DNA of 34,984 bases from Thiohalocapsa sp. (GTDB taxonomy: Bacteria; Pseudomonadota; Gammaproteobacteria; Chromatiales; Chromatiaceae), in contig NZ_JAJDNQ010000059.1 of NCBI RefSeq assembly GCF_022340605.1, forward strand, positions 1 through 34,984, read 5' to 3'. Below are positions 8,955 to 16,039 of the stretch, piece after piece. The stretch's first letter is position 1, and each line of letters begins with the position of its first letter. Under the pieces are notes generated by a model. It did not search any database. It was not told the origin of the DNA and was given only the letters and a program-made list of their open reading frames with translations. The position numbers and the translations under genes were made by a program.

Positions 8955-9563
8955 TCACGGATACCGCTGCACCAGCGGCTTGTTGCTTACCTCGCTCTGC
9001 AACCGAGCGGCGAGGCTGTCGGCGCGCGCCCGCTCAACCTCCGGCCCCACGCGCACCCGGTAGTATTGCTTGCCATTGACCACGGCCTGCTCCACGAAGG
9101 CGGTGTAGCCCTTGGTACGCAGCCTGTTTTGCAGCTTCCTGGCCGCATCGGGCGAGCCCAGGCTCGCCACCTGCACCACCCAGGACATGGTGCCGGCGGG
9201 CACCGGCTTCGGTCCTGCCGGCACGAGGTCCGGTTGCGATCCGGACGCGGTCGGTGCCGCAGATTGGGTCTGAGCGCGGGCGGATGGCGATGCCGGTGCC
9301 GCCGTCCGCGGCGGCTCGACCACCGCACCGGGGGGCGGCTCTGGGGTCGGCAGGGGCGGGATCAGGTCCCCGGCGGTAAGGCCCTTCTCGGAGTCTCCCG
9401 CGGCGCCCGGCGCCGCGGACTCCGCTGCCGGCTCGTCTGGGATTACGATGGGCTCGCCGGGTCTCTCACGATCCGACTTGTCAAACATCATGGGCACGAA
9501 GATGACGATCAGCGCCACAATGACCGCGGCACCCACCAAGCGTCTTTTCGCACCTTCGTCCAT
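8955..9563 (-). CDS. dedD: SPOR-domain cell-division protein (DedD-like)
   Basis: A 202-residue bitopic protein predicted to bind denuded septal peptidoglycan and help constriction. It has a short cytoplasmic N-terminus, one membrane helix (about residues 9-27, VGAAVIVALIVIFVPMMF), a long Pro/Ala-rich periplasmic linker, and a C-terminal SPOR domain from about 123 (WVVQVASLGSPDAARKLQ ... YYRVRVGP). The arrangement and the folC-dedD-cvpA order are those of E. coli and Pseudomonas. The end of the protein (NKPLVQRYP) runs slightly past the usual SPOR end. It is separated from folC by about 93 bases and from cvpA by 89, so it is likely co-transcribed with both. Confidence 0.9.
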   Translation of the reverse strand: MDEGAKRRLVGAAVIVALIVIFVPMMFDKSDRERPGEPIVIPDEPAAESAAPGAAGDSEKGLTAGDLIPPLPTPEPPPGAVVEPPRTAAPASPSARAQTQSAAPTASGSQPDLVPAGPKPVPAGTMSWVVQVASLGSPDAARKLQNRLRTKGYTAFVEQAVVNGKQYYRVRVGPEVERARADSLAARLQSEVSNKPLVQRYP

Positions 9564-9656
9564 TCAGCTTGCCCCAGTTTCTGCAAAAGTTTCTGCGGAG
9601 ATTTGCCGGAGAGATGTCGCCCGCACGCGGGCGCTCGCCCGGATGAAGGCCGGTGA

Positions 9657-10946
9657 TTATACAGGAGCGATGGCGGGGTTGCGCAGGGCCGCCTCCACCG
9701 TGGTGAAGGAGCCGAACACCAGCACGCAGGCGTCCGTGCCGGCGCTCGCGAGCAGCGTGTCGACAGCCGCGTCCAGCCCGTCGTATTGCCGAACAGGCGC
9801 ACCCGGGGCACTCTCGGCGATCGCCGCCACCAGAGCGCCGGCAGCCATGCCGCGCGGACCGGGGGCCGGCACGGCATGCCAGGTGTCCACCCAGCCGGAG
9901 AGCTCGGCGACGACTGCCGCGGCGTCCTTATCGGCGGAAACACCGACAATCGCATGATGCACGCCGCGGCAGCCGAGCGCCGCCAGATTCTGCGCCAGCA
10001 CCCGGGCGGCTTCCGGGTTGTGCGCCACGTCCAACACCCAGGTGGCCCCACCAGGCAAGACCCGGGGCAGCACCGAAAACCGGCCCGGCAACCATACCCG
10101 GTGCAGGCCGAGGCGCAGGGCGGCCGTCTCCACCGGCAAGCGCGCGCGCAGGCACTCCAGGGTGCAGATGGCCGCTGCTGCATTGTCGTACTGGAAGCGC
10201 CCACGCAGCGCGGGCGGCGGCAGCGCGTTGCGGCGCTGGCCATCATCCCCTTGCCAATGCCATTGGCCGACATCGCCGCGCCAGCGGAACTCCCGGCCCA
10301 GTTGCAGCGGCGTCGCGCCGATCTCCAGTGCGCGCTCGCGCAGCCGCGGCGGCGCATCCGCCTGGCCGATCACCGCCGGCCTGCCGGGGCGGAAGATGCC
10401 GGCCTTCTCGAACGCGATCTGCGCCGGCGTGTCGCCGAGCCAGGCGACGTGGTCCCTGCCGATGCTGGTGACCACCGCGACATCGGCGTCGATGATGTTC
10501 ACCGCGTCCAGCCGCCCGCCGAGACCGACCTCCAGCAGCACCACGTCCGGTGCCGCGTCCGCGAACAGCGCCAGCGCGGCGAGCGTGCCGAACTCGAAAT
10601 AGGTCAGCATCGCGTCACCGCGGGCGGCATCGATGCGCGCGAAGGCGTCGCAGAGGGCGGCGTCATCCGCCTCGGTACCGTCAATGCGGATACGCTCGTT
10701 GTAGCGCAGCAGGTGCGGCGAGGTGTAGGCGCCGGCGCGATAGCCGGCCGCCCGATACATCGCCTCCAGGTACGCCACCACCGAGCCCTTGCCGTTGGTG
10801 CCGCCCACCGTGATCACCGGACAGCCGAGCGGCCCGAGCCCGAGGGCGTCCCAGACCCCGCCGACGCGCTCCAGGCGCAGGTCGATGCGGCTGGGGTGCA
10901 GAGTCTCCTGCCAGGCGAGCCAGTCGGTTAGGTTGTCGAAGCGCAT
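9657..10946 (-). CDS. folC: Bifunctional dihydrofolate synthase/folylpolyglutamate synthase
   Basis: A 429-residue cytosolic ligase of the Mur family that adds L-glutamate to dihydropteroate and to folates, using ATP. The phosphate-binding loop TVGGTNGKGSVV lies near residue 46. YTSPHLLRYNERIRIDG, FEFGTLAALALF and EVGLGGRLDAVN are family signatures, and WVLDVAHNPEAAR marks the C-terminal Mur ligase domain. Length is normal. The ATG at 10946 is the first of the frame and fits the family N-terminus (LTDWLAWQETLHPSRIDLRLERV). Unlike in many relatives, accD is not close upstream: 645 bases of repeats intervene, so folC probably has its own promoter here and leads the folC-dedD-cvpA-purF-metZ section. 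Confidence 0.95.
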   Translation of the reverse strand: MRFDNLTDWLAWQETLHPSRIDLRLERVGGVWDALGLGPLGCPVITVGGTNGKGSVVAYLEAMYRAAGYRAGAYTSPHLLRYNERIRIDGTEADDAALCDAFARIDAARGDAMLTYFEFGTLAALALFADAAPDVVLLEVGLGGRLDAVNIIDADVAVVTSIGRDHVAWLGDTPAQIAFEKAGIFRPGRPAVIGQADAPPRLRERALEIGATPLQLGREFRWRGDVGQWHWQGDDGQRRNALPPPALRGRFQYDNAAAAICTLECLRARLPVETAALRLGLHRVWLPGRFSVLPRVLPGGATWVLDVAHNPEAARVLAQNLAALGCRGVHHAIVGVSADKDAAAVVAELSGWVDTWHAVPAPGPRGMAAGALVAAIAESAPGAPVRQYDGLDAAVDTLLASAGTDACVLVFGSFTTVEAALRNPAIAPV

Positions 10947-10956
10947 GGGGTTCGAA

Positions 10957-10993
10957 GAAGTGCGGAGTGCGAAGTGCGAAGTGCGAAGTGCGG
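10957..10993. repeat. 7-bp tandem repeat (AAGTGCG)n
   Basis: Five consecutive heptamers, AAGTGCG with one GAGTGCG variant, lie just upstream of the folC start. The same heptamer recurs as a hairpin at 24345-24396 upstream of leuC. Confidence 0.85.
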
Positions 10994-11065
10994 GGCGACG
11001 CTTGTGGGGCGGATGAGCGTAGAGACTGTGAAAGTATTGCTCGCAACTCCGAAAACGAGCAGATC

Positions 11066-11096
11066 GTACGTCGGGTTAGCGATAGCGTAACCCGAC
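11066..11096. repeat. Dispersed palindrome, GTCGGGTTAGCG family
   Basis: A clean copy: TCGGGTTA at one side and TAACCCGA at the other, with GCGATAGCG in the middle. It matches 24991-25026 and the degenerate pair at 1062-1148. Confidence 0.8.
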
Positions 11097-11120
11097 AATC
11101 ACGCGAAGAACGGATGGACC

Positions 11121-11150
11121 GTGTCGCCCTGGAGGGCGACACTCCGGCCC
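11121..11150. repeat. Dispersed palindrome, GTGTCGCC...GGCGACAC family
   Basis: GTGTCGCCCT and AGGGCGACAC form a near-perfect hairpin around a short GG centre, followed by TCCGGCC. The same 28-29 base string occurs at 34700-34728 and, inverted and slightly degenerate, at 34774-34799. Confidence 0.8.
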
Positions 11151-11500
11151 AGCACCTCCGCCGCGCGCGAACGAGAGCAGCGTCAGGGTCGGCGGCAGCA
11201 GCTCGCCGATAGCCGCAGCTGCGAGGCGCTCGGGAAGGGGTCGGGGGCGGTTCGGTCGTCGCGGCAGAGCGCGGTCCGTGGCCCGGGTGCGCAAGGTAGC
11301 GCCGGTGGCGGCGGGTGCCAATCCAGGCTTGCGGCCGCCGTGCCGGGGGTTGGCCGCCCTGCCCCGGCCGCTGCCGCCGTACGCGGCGCAGGAGCGCCGC
11401 GACCATCAGTCGGGAAGACCCTGGTAGCCCGTTTCAAGCAATTTTGCAGTGCGCCAACCCAGGTGAGGCCGGAGCCGAGAAACCAGGTCGAAATCCCCGC

Positions 11501-11569
11501 TCGTGGTCGTGGTCGTGGTCGAGTATCCGATCACGACCGCGACAACGACAACGACAACGACAACGACAG
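11501..11569. repeat. Facing 6-bp tandem repeats (TCGTGG)n and (CGACAA)n
   Basis: About three and a half copies of TCGTGG (11501-11521), a 17-base centre, then about five copies of CGACAA/CGACAG (11539-11569). The two tracts are complementary except for one position in six, so a long imperfect hairpin can form. It lies downstream of accD's stop on the transcribed strand. Confidence 0.75.
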
Positions 11570-11589
11570 CAAAGTTAGGTGAAATGCCG

Positions 11590-11614
11590 CCCTAGGCCCT
11601 AGGCCCTAGGCCCT
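11590..11614. repeat. 7-bp tandem repeat (CCCTAGG)n across the accD stop codon
   Basis: Three full copies and a partial fourth of CCCTAGG. Read on the minus strand they encode the last residues of AccD (EGLGPRA) and supply its TAG stop, since each heptamer carries a CTA/TAG. The coding end of accD is therefore made of the repeat. Confidence 0.85.
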
Positions 11615-12497
11615 CATTTTTCGGGCGTCGCGTCAGCATTGACACCAGCTCCGAGATGCGATCGCGCAGGTCGCGCCGGTCGCAGATCTGGTCCAGGGCG
11701 CCGTGCTCCAGCAGGAACTCGCTGCGCTGGAAGCCGTCCGGCAGGGTCTCGCGGACAGTCTGCTCGATGACGCGGGGGCCGGCGAAGCCGATGAGCGCGC
11801 CGGGCTCGGCGATGTTGACGTCGCCCAACATCGCCAGGCTCGCGGAGACGCCGCCCATGGTGGGGTCGGTCATGACGGAGATGAACGGCAGGCCCTTCTC
11901 CCGCAGCAAACCGAGCGCGGCGCTGGTCTTGGCCATCTGCAAGAGCGAGAACAAAGACTCCTGCATGCGCGCACCACCGCTCGCCGAGAAGCAGACCAGC
12001 GGCAGGTTGTCCCGCAGCGCCACCTCGACGCCGCGCACGAAGCGCTCGCCGACGACGGAGCCCATGGAGCCGCCCATGAACGTGAACTCGAAGGCGCCGG
12101 CGACGACGCCCATGCCCTTGAGCTGGCCGCGCTGCACCACGAGCGCCTCGCGCTCGTTGGTCTGCTTCTGCGCCTGAGCCAGGCGCTCGCGATACTTCTT
12201 GAGGTCCTTGAACTTGAGCGGGTCGTCGGACTCCAGCTCCGCCCCGATCTCTTCCACCTGGTCGTCGTCCAGGAACAGCTTGAGCCGCCGGCGGGCGCCG
12301 ATGCGGTTATGGTGGTTGCACTTGGGGCAGACGTCCAGGTTGCGCTCCAGCTCCGCGCGGTAGAGCACGGCGTTGCAGCCCGGACACTTGTCCCAGAGCC
12401 CCTCCGGCACGGCCCGCTTGTTGTTGGCCTCGGTGCGGATGCGGCTCGGAATCAGCTTTTCGAACCAGCTCACGGCATTGCCCCCCGGCGAGCTCAT
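11592..12497 (-). CDS. accD: Acetyl-CoA carboxylase carboxyltransferase subunit beta
   Basis: A 301-residue subunit of the carboxyltransferase that, with AccA, moves the carboxyl group from biotin-BCCP to acetyl-CoA to form malonyl-CoA for fatty-acid synthesis. An N-terminal four-cysteine zinc ribbon (Cys38, Cys41, Cys57, Cys60, in DKCPGC and DVCPKC) is followed by the crotonase-fold domain with [24 protein letters not shown] and [11 protein letters not shown]. The frame is open up to 13322, but that part is the out-of-frame shadow of trpA; the ATG at 12497 shares the ATGA overlap with the trpA stop. The last residues are encoded by a 7-bp tandem repeat. It is the last gene of the trpFBA-accD unit; folC follows only after a long gap. 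Confidence 0.96.
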   Translation of the reverse strand: MSSPGGNAVSWFEKLIPSRIRTEANNKRAVPEGLWDKCPGCNAVLYRAELERNLDVCPKCNHHNRIGARRRLKLFLDDDQVEEIGAELESDDPLKFKDLKKYRERLAQAQKQTNEREALVVQRGQLKGMGVVAGAFEFTFMGGSMGSVVGERFVRGVEVALRDNLPLVCFSASGGARMQESLFSLLQMAKTSAALGLLREKGLPFISVMTDPTMGGVSASLAMLGDVNIAEPGALIGFAGPRVIEQTVRETLPDGFQRSEFLLEHGALDQICDRRDLRDRISELVSMLTRRPKNEGLGPRA

Positions 12498-13309
12498 GAC
12501 TTGTCCGCCGCGTCGATGGCTTGACGCAGCTCGGCGAGGAAGCCGCCGATGGCATCCGGGATCAGCGCCGGCGTCTCGGCCAGGTGCTCGATGCGCCCGA
12601 CGATGGCGCTGCCGACGATAACGGCATCCGCCACCGCCGCCACGCGCGCCGCACTGGGGCCGTCCTTGATGCCGAAGCCGACGCCCACCGGCAGCGTGAT
12701 CTGCCGGCGGATCTCGGTGAGCTTGGCGGCGACGGCGTCGATGTCCAGGTTGCCGGCGCCGGTGACGCCCTTGACCGCGACGTAGTAGACGAAGCCGGAG
12801 GCGACGGCACCGATGCGGCCGATGCGCTCGTCGTCCGACGTGGGTGCGAGCAGGTAGACCAGGTCGAGCCCCTGCGGGCGCAGCGCGCCGGCCAGGGCGT
12901 CGGCCTCCTCCGGCGGCACGTCCACCACCAGGGCGCCGTCCACGCCCGCGGCGGCGGCCTCGACAGCGAAGGTCTCGGCGCCCATGACCTCGACGGGGTT
13001 GAGATAGCCCATCAGCACCACGGGCGTCTCGGCGTCCTCGGCGCGGAAGGCGCGCACCATGGCGAGCACGTCGCGCAGGCTGACGCCGGCCGCCAGGGCG
13101 CGCTCGGTGGCGCGCTGGATCACCGGGCCGTCGGCCATGGGGTCCGAGAACGGGACGCCCAGCTCGATGAGGTCGGCGCCGGCGGCCACCATCCGGTGCA
13201 TCAGCGGCACGGTCACGTCCGGACTCGGGTCGCCGGCGGTGACGAAGGGAATGAGCGCGGTGCGGCCCTCGGCGCGCAGCCGCTCGAAGCGTGTCGTAAT
13301 GCGGCTCAC
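12494..13309 (-). CDS. trpA: Tryptophan synthase alpha subunit
   Basis: A 271-residue TIM-barrel subunit that cleaves indole-3-glycerol phosphate and passes indole to TrpB. Catalytic Glu lies in [10 protein letters not shown] (about residue 49) and catalytic Asp in MADGP (about 60). LMGYLNPV and GVTGAGNLD are further signatures, the latter being a variant of the usual GVTG(A/S)R phosphate loop. It starts with GTG at 13309, which overlaps the trpB stop (GTGA), and ends with TGA overlapping the accD ATG (ATGA), so translation of trpB-trpA-accD is coupled. Length is normal. Confidence 0.96.
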   Translation of the reverse strand: MSRITTRFERLRAEGRTALIPFVTAGDPSPDVTVPLMHRMVAAGADLIELGVPFSDPMADGPVIQRATERALAAGVSLRDVLAMVRAFRAEDAETPVVLMGYLNPVEVMGAETFAVEAAAAGVDGALVVDVPPEEADALAGALRPQGLDLVYLLAPTSDDERIGRIGAVASGFVYYVAVKGVTGAGNLDIDAVAAKLTEIRRQITLPVGVGFGIKDGPSAARVAAVADAVIVGSAIVGRIEHLAETPALIPDAIGGFLAELRQAIDAADKS

Positions 13310-14553
13310 AGCTTGATCCCATCCAGTCGAGCGACGGTATCCATGTCCTTGTCGCCGCGCCCCGAGAGGTTCACGACGAGGGTCTGGTCACGGCGCATGG
13401 TCGGCGCGAGCTTGGCGGCGTAGGCCAGCGCGTGGCTGGTCTCCAGCGCCGGGATGATGCCCTCGATGCGGGTCAGGGCATGGAAGGCGGCGAGCGCCTC
13501 GTCGTCGGTGACGGAGACGTACTCGGCGCGGCCCGAGTCCTTGAGCCAGGCGTGCTCGGGGCCGACGCCGGGATAGTCGAGACCGGCCGAGATGGAATGG
13601 GTGTCCTGGATCTGGCCGTTGTCATCTTCCATGAGATAGGTCCGGTTGCCGTGCAGCACACCGGGCTTGCCAGCGCACAGCGGTGCGGCGTGGCGGCCCG
13701 TGGCAAGCCCGTCGCCGCCGGCCTCGACGCCGATCATGCGCACGTCGGCGTCGTCGATGAAAGGGTAGAACAGGCCCATGGCGTTGGAGCCGCCGCCGAC
13801 ACAGGCCATCACCACGTCCGGCAGCCGGCCGCTGCGCTCGAGCATCTGGGCGCGGGTCTCGCGACCGATGACCGCCTGGAAGTCGCGCACCATGGCCGGG
13901 TACGGGTGCGGCCCGGCGACGGTGCCGATGATATAGAAGGTGTTGTCGACGTTCGTGACCCAGTCGCGCATGGCCTCGTTCAGCGCGTCCTTCAGGGTGC
14001 GCGATCCGGACGTCACCGATACCACCGTGGCGCCCAGCAGGCGCATGCGGTAGACGTTGGCCTGCTGGCGGGCGACGTCCACCTCGCCCATGTACACCAC
14101 GCATTCGAGCCCCATGCGCGCGGCGACCGTGGCGGAGGCCACGCCATGCTGGCCCGCGCCGGTCTCGGCGATGATGCGGGTCTTGCCCATGCGCTTGGCG
14201 AGCAGCGCCTGCCCCACGGTGTTGTTCACCTTGTGGGCGCCGGTGTGGTTCAGGTCTTCGCGCTTCAGGAAGATCTGCGCACCGCCCAGCTCGCGGCTCC
14301 AGCGCTCGGCGTGATACAGCGGCGACGGGCGCCCGACGTAGTCGCGCAGGTCGTTGTCCAGCTCGGCGACGAAGGCCGGGTCCTTGAGGTAGCGCTCGTA
14401 GGCGGCGGTGAGCTCCGCGAGCGGATGCATCAGCGTCTCGGGCACGAAGCGCCCGCCATAGCGGCCGAAGTGCCCGGCGGCGTCCGGATAGGCGTAGCCG
14501 GGCTGCGGCGGGGCCGCGGAGCTTTGCTGGATGTCATCGGCGATGGTCGCCAT
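13306..14553 (-). CDS. trpB: Tryptophan synthase beta subunit
   Basis: A 415-residue PLP enzyme that condenses indole with serine. The PLP lysine is Lys108 in [19 protein letters not shown] holds the phosphate loop, and GAGQHGVA and the C-terminal LSGRGDKD are family signatures. ATG at 14553 has AGGGGGT close upstream; the frame opens earlier at 14619 but that section lies inside trpF. The start overlaps the end of trpF by 20 bases. Residues 1-25 are a low-complexity extension before the usual [15 protein letters not shown]. It forms the alpha2-beta2 complex with the next gene product. Confidence 0.97.
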   Translation of the reverse strand: MATIADDIQQSSAAPPQPGYAYPDAAGHFGRYGGRFVPETLMHPLAELTAAYERYLKDPAFVAELDNDLRDYVGRPSPLYHAERWSRELGGAQIFLKREDLNHTGAHKVNNTVGQALLAKRMGKTRIIAETGAGQHGVASATVAARMGLECVVYMGEVDVARQQANVYRMRLLGATVVSVTSGSRTLKDALNEAMRDWVTNVDNTFYIIGTVAGPHPYPAMVRDFQAVIGRETRAQMLERSGRLPDVVMACVGGGSNAMGLFYPFIDDADVRMIGVEAGGDGLATGRHAAPLCAGKPGVLHGNRTYLMEDDNGQIQDTHSISAGLDYPGVGPEHAWLKDSGRAEYVSVTDDEALAAFHALTRIEGIIPALETSHALAYAAKLAPTMRRDQTLVVNLSGRGDKDMDTVARLDGIKL

Positions 14554-15163
14554 CGCGTACCCCCTGCATGAAGTCGTTGATCTTGCGGTGATCCTTAAGG
14601 CCCTTGGCGGACTCGACACCGCCGCTCACGTCCACCGCGTACGGTCTGACCCGAACGATGGCGTCGGCCACGTTCTCGGCACTCAGGCCGCCCGCCAGGA
14701 TGATGCGCGGGGCCAGCGCCGCGGGCACCTGCTCCCAATCGAAGCGCCGCCCCGTGCCGCCGGCGAGCGCCGGGTCGTAAGTGTCCAGCAGCAGCGCCGC
14801 GGCGCCATGATAACCCCCGGCCACGGCCTGCACGTCGATGCCGTCGCGCATGGCGATGGCCTTGATCCAGGGCCGGCCGAATCCCGTGCAGTCTTCGGGC
14901 TGCTCGTGGCCGTGGAATTGCAGGAGTCCGAGCGGCACGCGGCGGATGGCCTCGCCGATGAAGTCCGGGTCGGCGTCCACGAACAACCCGACGACGGTGA
15001 CGAAGGCCGGCACCCGCGCCGCGAGCGCGGCGGCGGTCTCGATGCTTACCGCGCGCGGGCTCGACGGGTGGAACACGAAGCCCATGGCGTCGGCACCCGC
15101 GGCGACGGCGGCGGCAACATCCTGCTCGCGGGTCAGGCCACAGATCTTGACGCGTGTTCGCAT
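14534..15163 (-). CDS. trpF: Phosphoribosylanthranilate isomerase
   Basis: A 209-residue TIM-barrel isomerase that converts phosphoribosylanthranilate to CdRP, an earlier step of tryptophan synthesis. The catalytic Cys is in RVKICGLT at the N-terminus, with [16 protein letters not shown] and the phosphate-binding region [10 protein letters not shown] towards the end. I place the start at ATG 15163, which brings MRTRVKICG to the usual position; a TTG at 15190 directly after the truA stop would add nine residues. Its end overlaps trpB by 20 bases. The truA-trpF order is conserved in many beta- and gammaproteobacteria. Confidence 0.94.
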   Translation of the reverse strand: MRTRVKICGLTREQDVAAAVAAGADAMGFVFHPSSPRAVSIETAAALAARVPAFVTVVGLFVDADPDFIGEAIRRVPLGLLQFHGHEQPEDCTGFGRPWIKAIAMRDGIDVQAVAGGYHGAAALLLDTYDPALAGGTGRRFDWEQVPAALAPRIILAGGLSAENVADAIVRVRPYAVDVSGGVESAKGLKDHRKINDFMQGVRDGDHRR

Positions 15164-15190
15164 GGCGTGGGCTGCTACCGAAACCGGCAA

Positions 15191-16039
15191 TTACAGCACA
15201 GGCGGCGGCCCGCCGTCGCCCGGGTTTGGCAAGCCGAACGGCTCGGGATAGTCCACCGCCGTGAGATAGAGGCCGTGCGGCGGCGCCGTGACGCCGCCGA
15301 GGGCGCGATCGCGCAGGGCCAGCAGCTCGGCGGTCCAGGCGACATCGGCCTCGCCGCTGCCGATGGCCATCAGCACGCCCGCGATGTTGCGCACCATGTG
15401 ATGCAGGAAGCCGTCGGCGCCCAGGTGCAGGCTCAGCAGCTCGCCGCGGCGGCCGATGCGCAGGTAGCGCAGCGTACGCACCGGGCTCTTGGCCTGGCAG
15501 GCGAGCGCGCGGAAGCTCGTGAAGTCGTGCCGCCCCACCAGCAGCGCGCCTGCCGCGCGCATGCGCGCCAGGTCAAGGTGCTTGTGCGTCCACACGGCGC
15601 GCCCGCGCCAGAGCGCCGAGCGCGTCGGCCGGCACAGGATCAGGTAGCGGTAGTGACGCCCGGTGGCGTTGAAGCGCGCGTGGAAATCCGCCGCCACCGG
15701 CCGCGCCCAGCGCACGGCGACGTCGTCCGGCAGGTTGCTATTGGTGCCGAGGACCCAGCCGCGCGGGCTGCGCTCGGCGCGGGTATCGAAGTGGATCACC
15801 TGCCCTTCGGCGTGCACGCCGGCATCGGTGCGCCCGGCACAGTGCACGCGCACCGGCTCGGCCGCGACCCGGGCGATGGCCGCCTCCAGGCGCGCCTGCA
15901 CGGTGTCCGCGTGATGCTGGAGCTGCCAGCCACTGTAGGCACTACCGTCGTATTCCACCCCCATGGCGATGCGGGTCGCGCCGTGCTCCGGCAGCACGGC
16001 AGCGGCAGCGGCAGCGGAAGGGGCGTCAGGGTCGGTCAA
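15191..16039 (-). CDS. truA: tRNA pseudouridine(38-40) synthase
   Basis: Makes pseudouridine at positions 38-40 of the tRNA anticodon stem-loop. The catalytic Asp is in CAGRTDAGVHA; VEYDGSAYSGWQ at the domain start, RHYRYLI, and GFLHHMVRNIAG are further signatures. The frame opens at 16210, but the upstream part is the shadow of fimV. The most likely start is TTG at 16039, which overlaps the fimV stop (TTGA) and gives 282 residues. Alternatives are GTG at 15997 and ATG at 15964; the last would begin directly at the conserved domain (MGVEYDG). The Ala-run in the extra segment comes from a small GCC/GCT repeat and is not conserved in the family. Confidence 0.92.
   Translation of the reverse strand: MTDPDAPSAAAAAAVLPEHGATRIAMGVEYDGSAYSGWQLQHHADTVQARLEAAIARVAAEPVRVHCAGRTDAGVHAEGQVIHFDTRAERSPRGWVLGTNSNLPDDVAVRWARPVAADFHARFNATGRHYRYLILCRPTRSALWRGRAVWTHKHLDLARMRAAGALLVGRHDFTSFRALACQAKSPVRTLRYLRIGRRGELLSLHLGADGFLHHMVRNIAGVLMAIGSGEADVAWTAELLALRDRALGGVTAPPHGLYLTAVDYPEPFGLPNPGDGGPPPVL

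Larger units (their letters stand above)
10947..11591. other. Repeat-packed gap between folC and accD
   Basis: A 645-base gap with no credible gene. It contains five separate repeat types, listed individually: a 7-bp tandem repeat, a GTCGGGTTAGCG palindrome, a GTGTCGCC palindrome, a facing pair of 6-bp tandem repeats, and the start of the heptamer tract that enters accD. The ORFs in this region are Arg/Pro/Ala-rich shadows. Confidence 0.7.

Noticed and set aside
11097..11590. Possible decayed gene between folC and accD
   Set aside because: All frames are Arg/Pro/Ala-rich without family motifs; the region is explained by repeats.
12498..13322. N-terminal extension of accD to 576 residues
   Set aside because: This part is the out-of-frame shadow of trpA; accD starts at the ATGA overlap.
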